A stretch of DNA of 64,000 nt, taken from contig CAYSGH010000002.1 in the NCBI GenBank assembly GCA_964430505.1, forward strand, positions 1 through 64,000. Direction: 5' to 3'. How positions within the stretch are numbered: the stretch's first letter is position 1; every line of letters starts with the position of its first letter. The DNA comes from UBA6176 sp032119375. Its GTDB lineage: Bacteria > Verrucomicrobiota > Verrucomicrobiia > Limisphaerales > UBA9464. Positions 26,082 to 34,112 of the stretch are shown piece after piece. The position numbers and the translations under genes were made by a program. The notes under the pieces are model-generated. The model saw only the letters and a list, made by a program, of their open reading frames with translations. It did not search any database and had not been told where the DNA came from.

Positions 26082-27551
26082 CTATCCCGACCCGGACACG
26101 TCCCGGAGGTCCGCGCGGACCGTCTCGTACGTCACAGCATACGCCGCCGCCCGCGCATCCGGTTCCCGCCCCTCCCGCGCGCACCACCCCGCATACAACG
26201 CGGGCCACCAGTTCGCGTGGCCGGTCAACCCCTGGGCCCGCCACTCCCCCCATCCCATCAACACACGGCTCCAGCACCGATCCCCATACTGCACCGCCTC
26301 GTGGGCCGACGGCATCGCCGACACATACCAGTCCCGCCCAATCCGCGCGTGCAGCACCTCGTCCGCCCAGTCGAAGTCCTGGATCGTTGCCGCCAACGGG
26401 TTCGCCGCCGCCAACGACACCTCCCACTCGTGCCGCTTCCCCGTCCGCGGCATCAACCCCTGCTCGATGAAGTACAACACCGCGTGCCGCTCCATCGGCT
26501 TCAACTGCGTGTTCAAGCCCAGCGACCACGTGAAGTTCACCCGCACCTCTCGCGGCCAGTCCACCCCCGCCGCCACAAACCCCACCTCCCCCAGCATCGC
26601 GTGCCGCGCCTCGTCCCAAAGCTGCCGCGTCATGTCCCGGTAATACCCCCATGGCTTGCCGGGCGTCTCCGCAAGGATGCTCGCCATCATCTCCGGCACG
26701 TCGATCTCCCTCAGGCGCTTGTAGTACATCATCAACACCTTCGCGTCCGACGGCATCCCGGGGTCGTAGAGGAATACCTCCGCATTCACCCCCATGTTGT
26801 ACGGGTCCTCAAACCGCGCGTCCCGCCGCGGCACCCCGTCGTACCGCCAGGGCGTCGCCGACCGCAGCCGAGCCGGGACCGGGCCTGCCTCCCCCATCGT
26901 GCCGTCCATCCCGCCCGCCGACCGCATCGCCGCCTCCAGGACCGCACGCGCCGGAGCCCATGCTCCCCTCTCCCCCTCCGTCACCAACGCAGACACCGCT
27001 GCCCGGCCCCAATCCAACATCTCCTCCAGCTCCAGCGCCACCAGCCTCAACGCCCGCCGCGTCGGTTGGTCCGCCAACACGTGAGCCTCCCCACGATGCC
27101 GCTCCATCGCGTCCCGCAAGGCCGGCAACACCACCTCGTACACGCCCATCAGCAATTCCCCCGTCCCCGCCGAACCCAGCACCTCGTCCATCAACACCTC
27201 CAACCCCGCATGGGGGACGTCCTCGAGTCCCAACGGGGGCTCCCGCATCTCCCCCACCCGCGCCCGCAACGCCGTCACGTGCTCCGCCGCCAAGTGGGCG
27301 TGCAGGCTGAACGCCATCTTCACCTCATACACGGGCTCCGACGTGATCCGCCCCACCCACAGCGCATGCAACCGCCGCAGCACGTAATGATGACGCTTCA
27401 GCCGCCGCACCGACTCGGCCACCGCCAATCCCGGCCGCACCGCCTCGTGCATGGACCCCAGCCCCGCCAACGCGGGCAGCCCCGCAAACGTCCGGTAGGC
27501 CATCGCCCTCTCGACAACCGCTCCAAGCCCCGCGCTTTCGATCGTGCTCAT
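26082..27551 (-). CDS. Ferritin-like di-iron-type protein of unknown role
   Basis: About 489 residues from MSTIESAGLG at 27551; the frame extends further but the added residues look like GC-driven noise. It is predicted all-helical. Two ExxH motifs with surrounding helices, DEARHAMLGE and DEVLHARIG, plus upstream acidic helices (EVKMAFSLHAH, MERHAVLYFIEQ), fit the four-helix di-metal arrangement of the ferritin-like superfamily. There is no signal peptide. I do not recognise a named enzyme; such proteins may be oxygenases, oxidases or metal stores. The DapA-family gene begins about 150 bp away on the other strand. Confidence in the gene is high, and in the di-iron assignment moderate. Confidence 0.75.
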   Translation of the reverse strand: MSTIESAGLGAVVERAMAYRTFAGLPALAGLGSMHEAVRPGLAVAESVRRLKRHHYVLRRLHALWVGRITSEPVYEVKMAFSLHAHLAAEHVTALRARVGEMREPPLGLEDVPHAGLEVLMDEVLGSAGTGELLMGVYEVVLPALRDAMERHRGEAHVLADQPTRRALRLVALELEEMLDWGRAAVSALVTEGERGAWAPARAVLEAAMRSAGGMDGTMGEAGPVPARLRSATPWRYDGVPRRDARFEDPYNMGVNAEVFLYDPGMPSDAKVLMMYYKRLREIDVPEMMASILAETPGKPWGYYRDMTRQLWDEARHAMLGEVGFVAAGVDWPREVRVNFTWSLGLNTQLKPMERHAVLYFIEQGLMPRTGKRHEWEVSLAAANPLAATIQDFDWADEVLHARIGRDWYVSAMPSAHEAVQYGDRCWSRVLMGWGEWRAQGLTGHANWWPALYAGWCAREGREPDARAAAYAVTYETVRADLRDVSGSG

Positions 27552-27700
27552 GCGCCGCAACCCTGCCTCCCCCTCCCAACCGCGCCAGCTTCCAATGGCT
27601 CCCATGAGCCCCACACGGGCCATCCTCCCATCCGCATCTTCCTCCAAAAACCTGCGCTCGCCCTCGCCGCATCCCCCGCGCAAACCTTTCCCCCATCAAC

Positions 27701-28636
27701 ATGCCGCACTCCTTCTCGCAGCCCCTCCGGGGCATCGTCCCGCCCCTCGTCACGCCCCTCCGCGCCGATGGCTCCCTCGACGCCGACGCCGTCCCGCGCA
27801 TCGTCGAGCACGTCATCCAGGGGGGCGTGGCCGGCGTGTTCATCCTCGGCACCACCGGCGAGGGCCCGTGCCACCCGCGCGCCGTCCAGGTGGCCATGAT
27901 TCGTGCCACCACGCGCGCCGCCGCCGGGCGCATCCCCGTCCTCGTAGGCATCACCGCCTGCGCCCCGGACGATTCCCGACAGCTCGCGTGCATCGCCGCG
28001 GAGGCAGAGGCCGATGCCCTCGTCCTCGCCCCCCCCTTCTACCTCCCCGCAACCGGCCCCGACATGCAACGCCATGTCCAAAGCCTCCTCGACGGACTCC
28101 CGCTGCCCCTCTTCCTCTACAACATGCCGTCCCTCGTGAAGACGCCCATCGCGCTCGACCTCCTCCGCTGGGCCATCGACCAGCCCGCCATCGTCGGTTT
28201 CAAGGACAGCGGCGGCGACTTCGGGTACTTCCACAAGGCCCTTCAGGTCACGCGCGCCCGCCCCGGATTCACCGTGTACATCGGGCCGGAGGAACTTGTG
28301 GGCGACGCCGTCCTCTTCGGCGCCCACGGCGGCGTGAGCGGCGGAGCACAGGTCTTCCCCAGGCTCTATGTCGAGCTGTGCAACGCCGCCGCCGTCGGCA
28401 ACCTCCCACGCACCCGCGCCCTCAACGACATCGTCCAGCGGGTCTCCCGCGAGATCTACGGGGCCTCCGGCTACGCCGCGTCGGTCATCCGTGGCATCAA
28501 GTCCGCCCTCCGCGCCCGCAACCTCTGCGACGACGTCATGTCCGAGCCCTTCGGACACGGCACCGACGCCGACCGCTCGCGCATCTCCGGCGCCGTGGCC
28601 GCCATCGACGTCGCCATCGCGGCGGCCCTGCGCTAG
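27701..28636 (+). CDS. DapA/NAL-family aldolase or lyase
   Basis: A 311-residue TIM-barrel enzyme of the dihydrodipicolinate synthase / N-acetylneuraminate lyase family. Visible signatures are the GTTGEG loop (binding the pyruvate-type carboxylate in the family), the catalytic tyrosine in LYNMP, and the Schiff-base lysine in GFKDS. The family condenses or cleaves a 2-oxo acid with an aldehyde through the lysine imine. The sequence alone does not distinguish a true lysine-pathway DapA from a sugar-acid aldolase, and no other dap or sugar-acid genes are nearby. Length and start (ATG, MPHSFSQPLRG) fit the family. It converges with the cytochrome gene, with 18 bp between stops. Confidence 0.9.
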   Translation: MPHSFSQPLRGIVPPLVTPLRADGSLDADAVPRIVEHVIQGGVAGVFILGTTGEGPCHPRAVQVAMIRATTRAAAGRIPVLVGITACAPDDSRQLACIAAEAEADALVLAPPFYLPATGPDMQRHVQSLLDGLPLPLFLYNMPSLVKTPIALDLLRWAIDQPAIVGFKDSGGDFGYFHKALQVTRARPGFTVYIGPEELVGDAVLFGAHGGVSGGAQVFPRLYVELCNAAAVGNLPRTRALNDIVQRVSREIYGASGYAASVIRGIKSALRARNLCDDVMSEPFGHGTDADRSRISGAVAAIDVAIAAALR

Positions 28637-28654
28637 CCCAGCCCGCCGGACCGG

Positions 28655-29536
28655 TCACGGCGACGCCATCGGCCCCGACGCACGGTCGAGGAACTCCACG
28701 AGGTCCGACAACTGCTGCAACGTCAGCGTCTCGTTGTAGTCCCCCATCCGCGAGAGCTTGCCCGACGCCACCAGTTCGCGCTGGTACGCCGGATCAATGC
28801 GATGGGACGGGTTCACGATCGACTGGATGCGGTCCATGCGCGTCCGCCGGCGCGGCTCGTCCCCGAGGACCACCGGCACCGGCGGCTGTGCCGTCGGCGC
28901 CGGGAAGATCGTCTCGTGCCCCTTGACCGTGTGGCACGAGTGACACCACAGGTCGCGGAACGCCGCCTCGCCCCGCGTCACCGCCCCATGCGGCAGCCAC
29001 GTGGCCTCCGCCTCGGGCGAACGCCGGCCCCGCCAGGGCGCCCTGGGCGCGTCCGACATCCCGCCGGCCCAGGACGGGACCCCGTTCGCATCCCGCAGGT
29101 GCAACACGCCCTCGTCCGTCTTCACCTGCCGTGCCACCAACACCGGTCGTCCCTCAATCGTGACGTCGGACCCCGTCACCTCAACACGCTGCTTGGGCTT
29201 CACCAACACGTCCTGCCGATGGATGTACCAACGAGGGCCCAGGTGGACCGTCACGACGTTGGTCCCCGTGTCCACCTCCGCACGGATGCCCTGCGCCATC
29301 CCCCGACGCGGCGTGAACGTCTCCACCCGCGTCACCGTGCCGGAGGCCGACACGATGTTGTTGGAGTCAAACAACCGGACGAACGAGGCCTCGGCGGACC
29401 AACCGCCGCTGCCGGGCGGCGGGAACCAACCCTGCGCACGCGCCCGGCACGCGCCGGACACGATCAACGCCGCCGCGAGGACGCGGACGACAGGACTGAA
29501 ACAACGGGAACTCGGGAACATCACGAACGTCTTCAT
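28655..29536 (-). CDS. Exported monohaem cytochrome c with OB-like domain
   Basis: About 293 residues from MKTFVMFPSS at 29536, chosen because a signal peptide (VRVLAAALIVSGACRARA) follows directly. The middle portion (~50-150; GTVTRVETFTP, VHLGPRWYIHRQ, VEVTGSDV) looks like an OB-fold-type domain seen fused to periplasmic cytochromes. The C-terminal part carries a single haem-attachment motif, CHSCH, in an LWCHSCHTVKG context. A candidate distal methionine ligand is in GKLSRMGDYNETLT. It should be a periplasmic electron carrier or small redox subunit. No oxidase or dehydrogenase partner is in the window. Confidence 0.85.
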   Translation of the reverse strand: MKTFVMFPSSRCFSPVVRVLAAALIVSGACRARAQGWFPPPGSGGWSAEASFVRLFDSNNIVSASGTVTRVETFTPRRGMAQGIRAEVDTGTNVVTVHLGPRWYIHRQDVLVKPKQRVEVTGSDVTIEGRPVLVARQVKTDEGVLHLRDANGVPSWAGGMSDAPRAPWRGRRSPEAEATWLPHGAVTRGEAAFRDLWCHSCHTVKGHETIFPAPTAQPPVPVVLGDEPRRRTRMDRIQSIVNPSHRIDPAYQRELVASGKLSRMGDYNETLTLQQLSDLVEFLDRASGPMASP

Positions 29537-29694
29537 GCAATCAGTGTCGTGGACGCCCCAGCGCAAAGGGGATGCCACGACTAGGACCCCGCCGTCGCCG
29601 CCGCAAATCGGATTTTGGCGGGGCATCACCTCGTATCCCGCGCGCGTCCCGAAACCCATCGACTTCCCGGCACCCTCCCGGAAACCCTCGGCCG

Positions 29695-30378
29695 ATGCCG
29701 CTGGAGGCCGCCCATTGCTGCGCCGTCATTCCCGCCCGCGACGAGTCCGGGCGCATCGGTTCCGTCGTGGCCGGGGCCTTGCGTCACCTGCCCGCTGCAT
29801 GCGTCGTGGACGACGGGTCCAGGGACACCACCGGCACCGAGGCCCGCGCGGCCGGAGCACGGGTCCTGCGCCATGACCGCCCGTTGGGGAAGGGCACGGC
29901 GCTTCGCACCGGGTGGCTCGACGCCATCGCCTGCGGCCATGCATGGGCCCTCCTCATGGACGGCGACGGGCAACATGCCCCCGACGACATCCCAGCCCTC
30001 CTGGACGCAGCCGGCGACGGCTCCCCGCTCGTCATCGGCGCGCGCCATCTCGCGCCCTCCGTCATGCCATGGGCACGACGCGCCACCAACCGCTGGCTCA
30101 GCCGACGCATCTCCCGCCTCGCAGGCCAGTGCATCCCCGACTCGCAGTCCGGCTTCCGCGTCGTTCACCTGCCCACGCTGGCAAGCCTCCCCCTGCGCAG
30201 CACCCACTTCGAGATCGAGTCCGAGATGTGCGTCGCCTTCGCCCGCAACGGCCACCCCATCGCGTCAGTCCCGGTCCGGACCCTGTACGGCACGGAGGTC
30301 AGCAAGATCTCACCCTGGCGGGACGGTTGGCGGTGGTGGCGGTGGTACCGGGCCACCCGCCGCGACCTTGCTCCATGA
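29695..30378 (+). CDS. Family 2 glycosyltransferase (DPM1-like)
   Basis: About 227 residues from MPLEAAHCC at 29695. It has a GT-A nucleotide-sugar fold: AVIPARDESGRIGSV at the N-terminus, VVDDGSRDTTG, and the metal-binding DGDGQH (LLMDGDGQHAPDD). A GFRVVHLPTL segment and ESEM follow, as in dolichyl-phosphate-mannose-synthase-like enzymes. It transfers a sugar from an activated donor, probably to a lipid carrier or pigment head group. GT2 enzymes of this size are regular members of aryl-polyene and flexirubin loci, which fits the genes that follow. Its last 69 bp overlap the 3' end of the convergent methyltransferase gene. Confidence 0.88.
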   Translation: MPLEAAHCCAVIPARDESGRIGSVVAGALRHLPAACVVDDGSRDTTGTEARAAGARVLRHDRPLGKGTALRTGWLDAIACGHAWALLMDGDGQHAPDDIPALLDAAGDGSPLVIGARHLAPSVMPWARRATNRWLSRRISRLAGQCIPDSQSGFRVVHLPTLASLPLRSTHFEIESEMCVAFARNGHPIASVPVRTLYGTEVSKISPWRDGWRWWRWYRATRRDLAP

Positions 30379-31041
30379 CAACACGACGCGCGTCCCATGG
30401 AACCGCCAGGTCCGCGCGCCCAACAGCCCCGCCCGCCGCGCCAGCGCCTCCCATTCCTCCACCCGCCATGCGCGCCGCACCGACAACATCGCGTCCTGGC
30501 GAAACCCGCGGGACATCCAGAACAACCCCGCCCACAAGCCCGCCAGCAAGGCCGCATTGCGGTGCAGGTCGCACACGATCACGCCCAATCTCGCCACGCG
30601 CCCCGCCTCCCGGAAGTGCGCCTCCACCTCGGCGTCATCCCCAAGGTGGTGCGTCATCGACATCGCCGTCACCACGTCGAAGCTGCCGTCCCCAAACGGC
30701 AATGCCGTCGCGGAGCCGATCACGTGACGCCCGCCAGCCACGAGGTGGGCCGTCTGCGCGCAGTGATCCAACGTCGTGAATTCCCACCTCCAGCCCCGGG
30801 CCGCCGCCCAGCCTTCCAGCCGACGCGCCAGGAACCCGTCCCCCGCGCCCACGTCCAGGATCCTCAACGACCGACACGCCTCCGGCCCCACCAACAACGG
30901 CAACTCCTTGCGCACGGGCAGGTCCGAGCCCGTCAGCCGATTCAACCGGTTCAGCTCGGCGTAATGGCCGCGCAACTCCCCAAGGGTGCGGTCGGGGCTG
31001 TCGAAGTATTCGGCTTGCGTGGCCCGTTGACGCAAAAACAT
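30310..31041 (-). CDS. SAM-dependent methyltransferase
   Basis: About 243 residues from MFLRQRATQAEYFD at 31041; the longer frame upstream has no family match. It is a class I fold: motif I ILDVGAGDGFLARRL, then FTTLDHC, ALPFGDGSFDVVTAM, and MTHHLGDD. The C-terminal hydrophobic stretch (AALLAGLWAGLFWM) resembles methyltransferases of polyene/flexirubin loci and ubiquinone-type enzymes. The likely substrate is an aromatic or polyene head group, inferred from neighbours. The proline-rich tail (PVPPPPPPTVPPG) is encoded opposite the glycosyltransferase 3' end, a 69-bp convergent overlap. It is divergent from the small membrane-protein gene at 31061, with only 19 bp between starts. Confidence 0.85.
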   Translation of the reverse strand: MFLRQRATQAEYFDSPDRTLGELRGHYAELNRLNRLTGSDLPVRKELPLLVGPEACRSLRILDVGAGDGFLARRLEGWAAARGWRWEFTTLDHCAQTAHLVAGGRHVIGSATALPFGDGSFDVVTAMSMTHHLGDDAEVEAHFREAGRVARLGVIVCDLHRNAALLAGLWAGLFWMSRGFRQDAMLSVRRAWRVEEWEALARRAGLLGARTWRFHGTRVVLSWSKVAAGGPVPPPPPPTVPPG

Positions 31042-31060
31042 CGTGGCGAGGCTAGGAACA

Positions 31061-31420
31061 ATGAGCCCCCCGTCACAAGCCCCGCCCGCCCGCCGCCGCG
31101 TCCCGATCGCCCTCCGCATCCCCGCCACCGCCGGCGTCGCCCTCCTCCTCGGCTGGCTCTGCGGCCTCGCCATGCGCGCCGACGCCCGGCTCGAAGCCCC
31201 GCCGGGATTTGTTCGGGGAATGCTTCACGGGGCCATGATGCCCGTCGCATGGCCCGCGCTCCTCGTGGGGCACGACCAAGTCATCTACGCCGAGCGCAAC
31301 CAAGGCCGGACCTACAAGCTCGGCTACTCCATGGGCGTGAACCTCTCCGGCCTCGTCTTCATCGGCGGCCCCCTCCTGGGCCTCGGCGTGCTGCGACGCC
31401 GCCCCGCCCCAGGGCCATGA
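31061..31420 (+). CDS. Small membrane protein, unknown function
   Basis: 119 residues from MSPPSQAPPARRR at 31061. A basic N-terminus is followed by a hydrophobic helix (GVALLLGWLCGLAM), a hydrophilic central part with GHDQVIYAERNQGRTYKLGY, and a second helix (VNLSGLVFIGGPLLGLGVL). Two transmembrane segments with both ends probably cytoplasmic are expected. I do not recognise the family. The third-position G/C bias is good and the start lies 19 bp from the divergent methyltransferase start, so the gene is likely real. It lies within the polyene-like locus. Confidence 0.65.
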   Translation: MSPPSQAPPARRRVPIALRIPATAGVALLLGWLCGLAMRADARLEAPPGFVRGMLHGAMMPVAWPALLVGHDQVIYAERNQGRTYKLGYSMGVNLSGLVFIGGPLLGLGVLRRRPAPGP

Positions 31421-31456
31421 AGGAGGCCCATGCCCGACGCCCGGCGTCCGGCCCGA

Positions 31457-32167
31457 TCAACGCCACGCGAAGCGCATCACCTCGTACGCCCGAACCGGCC
31501 CGCCCATGAAGTACGGCGTGGCCGCCATCTCGAACCCGCCCCGCGCCAGGTCAAAGTCCAAGGGCACCAACGCCCCCGGCTCGTTCGGGTCGTAGCAACG
31601 CAGCCGGATGCGCCCGGGCTCCTCCACCGCCTCCGCGACCACCATCGCATGGTTGATCGTCAGCTCCGGGAACGTGAACACATGCACCACCGGCCCGCGC
31701 CCGGCCACGGCGTCCCGGGCCATCCGCCGTGCCTCCCGCTCCCGGCTCGCCCGGCCAAACGGAAACAACAACCACGCATGGCTCCGTTGCACGTAGCTCC
31801 GCCACGCGCCCCCCGCCTCCTCCCGGATCGTCGCCCCCTCCGCCTCGCTGAACTCGCGGAGGTTGTGCCAACCGGGAATCCGGATCTGCCCCCCCGGGGC
31901 GGACCCAGCCCGCGGGCTCCTCGCCAGCACGCGCCTCACCAACGTCCGCAGCGCGCCGGCATCCGGCGGCGGCGCGGTCCCATCGAACACCGCATGCCGG
32001 TGAAACTGCCTCACCACCCGCGCCATCACGAAGCATCGCAACGTGTACGACGGCCGCGGCTCCCGGCGCCGATGCACCTGCCGCCCCGTCACGGGGTCGC
32101 GCCAATACACCCATTCCGTCTCGTTGCGAAACGCCAGCGTGTCCTCCGGATAACGGAACCGTTGCAT
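31457..32167 (-). CDS. Papain-fold-like protein of unknown function
   Basis: About 236 residues from MQRFRYPEDTLAF at 32167; the frame continues to 32404 but the added part is arginine-rich noise. Three spaced motifs suggest a papain-like (C39/BtrH-like) fold: a cysteine followed by a helix (LRCFVMARVVRQF), a histidine at a strand start (TINHAMVVAEAVE), and an Asp/Asn site (RCYDPNEPG). These are the expected Cys-His-Asp/Asn order. Whether it is a protease, transferase or inactive is not known. BtrH-type proteins occur in flexirubin/polyene loci, and the AMP ligase lies next to it on the other strand. Confidence 0.6.
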   Translation of the reverse strand: MQRFRYPEDTLAFRNETEWVYWRDPVTGRQVHRRREPRPSYTLRCFVMARVVRQFHRHAVFDGTAPPPDAGALRTLVRRVLARSPRAGSAPGGQIRIPGWHNLREFSEAEGATIREEAGGAWRSYVQRSHAWLLFPFGRASREREARRMARDAVAGRGPVVHVFTFPELTINHAMVVAEAVEEPGRIRLRCYDPNEPGALVPLDFDLARGGFEMAATPYFMGGPVRAYEVMRFAWR

Positions 32168-32310
32168 CACTCCGCGCCGACCCTGTTGCCGTCGCCCGCC
32201 CCATGACAAGACGGCACGCGGCAGGCAGGGATCCCCAAGCGCCAGGATGGCTCGTGTCGTGCTGCGGGCCGCGAACCGCCTTGCCATCGCCCCGTCCCAG
32301 CGGGCAAACC

Positions 32311-33591
32311 ATGGCCCGCCCCATGCTGGATCAACGCTGGAGATCAACCGTGGATGCCTTCGCGGACGACGTCGCCGTGCACGACGTCGCCTCGGGACGT
32401 TCATGGACCTTTGCCCGTCTGGCGCGCGAGGCGGACGCGAGCCCCGCGAACCCCCATCCCCGGACCGGGGCCGTCCATCCCTGTGGAAGTGGACCCGGCT
32501 TCATCCTCGACGTCCTGCGCGCATGGCGGGCAGGGGTCGTCACCTGCCCGCTCGAGCCCGGGCAACCGTCCCCGGACCTGCCACGTCCCGCCGCCATCGT
32601 CGCCCATCTCAAGCTGACCTCCGGAACCACCGGCACGCCCCGATGCGCCGCGTTCACCGCCGCACAATTGGCCGCCGACGCCGACGCCATCGTCCGCACC
32701 ATGGGGCTCGAACGCGGTTGCCCCAACCTCGCCGTGATCTCGCTCGCCCACAGCTACGGCTTCTCCAGCCTCGTGCTGCCCTTGCTCCTCCACGGCATCC
32801 CGCTCGTGCTCGCCGCCTCCGCCCTGCCCGCGGCCGTCATCGCCGCGGCGGCGACCACCGGGGACGCGCCCCTCACCTTGCCCGCCGTCCCCGCCCTCTG
32901 GCGCGCTTGGCACGACGCCGGGGCCATCCCGTCCCGTGTCCGCCTCGCCATCTCCGCAGGCGCGCCGCTGCCACGGGCCCTGGAGCAGGCCGTGTTCGAC
33001 CGCTCGGGCCTCAAGCTCCACAACTTCCTCGGCGCATCCGAGTGCGGTGGCATCGCGTTTGATCGATCCACGGTGCCCCGCAGCCTTCCCAGCCTCGCCG
33101 GTCAACCCCTCGCAGGCGTCCACGTCGCCGTCGGCACGGACGGCCGGCTCGAGGTGCGCGGCCCCGCCGTCGGGCTCGGCTATTGGCCTGCGGACGAGGA
33201 ATCGCTCCGCCCAGGCTGCTATCGCACGGGCGACCTGGGCGAGGTCCTGCCCGACGGATCCATCGTCGTCCACGGCCGTGCCGTGGACATCATCAACGTG
33301 GCCGGCCGCAAGGTGTCGCCCGAGTTGGTCGAGGCCGCGCTCCGTTCCCACCCGGCCGTGCGCGAGTGCCTGGTGCTCGGCTTGCCCTCGGACGACGCCC
33401 GATGCGAGGAGGTCGCCGCCGTGGTGGCCACGGCCAATGGCGTGGCGCCCGAGGACCTGCGCGACCACCTCCACGCCCGCCTGCAACCCTGGCAGGTGCC
33501 GCGCCGCTGGTTCCTCGTGGACCAACTCGAGGCCAACGCCCGCGGCAAGCTGTCGCGCGCCGCATGGCGCCAACGCCTCAAGCCCGATTGA
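32311..33591 (+). CDS. AMP-dependent acyl/aryl ligase
   Basis: About 426 residues from MARPMLDQRWR at 32311, an ATG. Adenylation-domain motifs: the P-loop LTSGTTGTPR, the substrate-pocket region LISAGAPL-like (LAISAGAPLP), NFLGASECGG, RTGDLGEV, the hinge GRAVDIINVAGRKVSPELVE, and the catalytic lysine in NARGKLSR. It is shorter than typical fatty-acyl ligases (about 500 or more residues) but close to the AMP ligases of aryl-polyene loci, which activate an aromatic acid for transfer to an acyl carrier protein. The substrate is inferred from neighbours. It is convergent with the dehydratase gene, with a 95-bp gap containing short repeats. Confidence 0.88.
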   Translation: MARPMLDQRWRSTVDAFADDVAVHDVASGRSWTFARLAREADASPANPHPRTGAVHPCGSGPGFILDVLRAWRAGVVTCPLEPGQPSPDLPRPAAIVAHLKLTSGTTGTPRCAAFTAAQLAADADAIVRTMGLERGCPNLAVISLAHSYGFSSLVLPLLLHGIPLVLAASALPAAVIAAAATTGDAPLTLPAVPALWRAWHDAGAIPSRVRLAISAGAPLPRALEQAVFDRSGLKLHNFLGASECGGIAFDRSTVPRSLPSLAGQPLAGVHVAVGTDGRLEVRGPAVGLGYWPADEESLRPGCYRTGDLGEVLPDGSIVVHGRAVDIINVAGRKVSPELVEAALRSHPAVRECLVLGLPSDDARCEEVAAVVATANGVAPEDLRDHLHARLQPWQVPRRWFLVDQLEANARGKLSRAAWRQRLKPD

Positions 33592-33601
33592 CCCACGCCC
33601 C

Positions 33602-33686
33602 GGGAAGCGGGGAGCGGGAGGCGGGAAGCGGGAAGCGGCGGCCCGCAACGCGGTCAACGCGGTCAACGCCCCACGCCCCACGCCCC
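33602..33686. repeat. Cluster of three micro-repeat families
   Basis: In 85 bp between convergent genes there are three kinds of short tandem unit: GGGAAGCGG-type units (about four, one as GGGAGGCGG), AACGCGGTC two to three times (around 33646-33668), and CCCACGC twice followed by a CTCACGC variant. No long hairpin with a U-tract is seen. Confidence 0.6.
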
Positions 33687-34112
33687 TCACGCCCCCGCCA
33701 GCGTCACCTCGCACTCCAGCAGCACCCGCTCACCCACCCGCGCCGTCGCCCGCGCCGACACGACGTTGGCCAGCCTCCCCATCAACGTCGCCTCGACGCG
33801 CACCGTCTCCCCAGGCAACGCCGTCCCGTGGATCCGCGCGTGGCGCACCGCGGCCAGCTTGAGCCCCTTCAACGGCGCATGCGCCGGGTCCGCCTGCGCG
33901 ACCACGCCCGCAAGCTGCGCCGCCGCCTCCACCAACAGCACGCCCGGCAGGATCGGCGCGCCCGGGAAATGCCCGCGCAGGAACGGCTCGTCACCGCGCG
34001 GCGTGTACTCCGCCGCCCCGCGCACCCCCGGCTCCAAGGCCACCAACCGGTCCAGGAATCGAAACTCCGGCCCGTGCGGCAACGCCCGCAACGCTTCCTC
34101 CCATCCGCTCAT
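33687..34112 (-). CDS. FabZ-like 3-hydroxyacyl-ACP dehydratase (hotdog fold)
   Basis: 141 residues from MSGWEEALRALP at 34112. The ATGA overlap with the LolA-like gene fixes the start. The hotdog signature GHFPGAPILPGVLLVEAAAQ carries the FabZ catalytic His and, 14 positions later, the Glu. It should dehydrate 3-hydroxyacyl-ACP to trans-2-enoyl-ACP; in polyene loci a dedicated copy keeps the double bonds. It is the last of five tightly overlapping genes. No ketosynthase or carrier protein is seen next to it, so the chain-building part must lie elsewhere or outside the window. Confidence 0.88.
   Translation of the reverse strand: MSGWEEALRALPHGPEFRFLDRLVALEPGVRGAAEYTPRGDEPFLRGHFPGAPILPGVLLVEAAAQLAGVVAQADPAHAPLKGLKLAAVRHARIHGTALPGETVRVEATLMGRLANVVSARATARVGERVLLECEVTLAGA

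Noticed and set aside
23427..27899. Open frame of about 1490 codons on the plus strand across the helicase and ferritin-like genes
   Set aside because: Arginine/proline-only composition typical of a +1/+2 shadow of high-GC3 genes; no motif.
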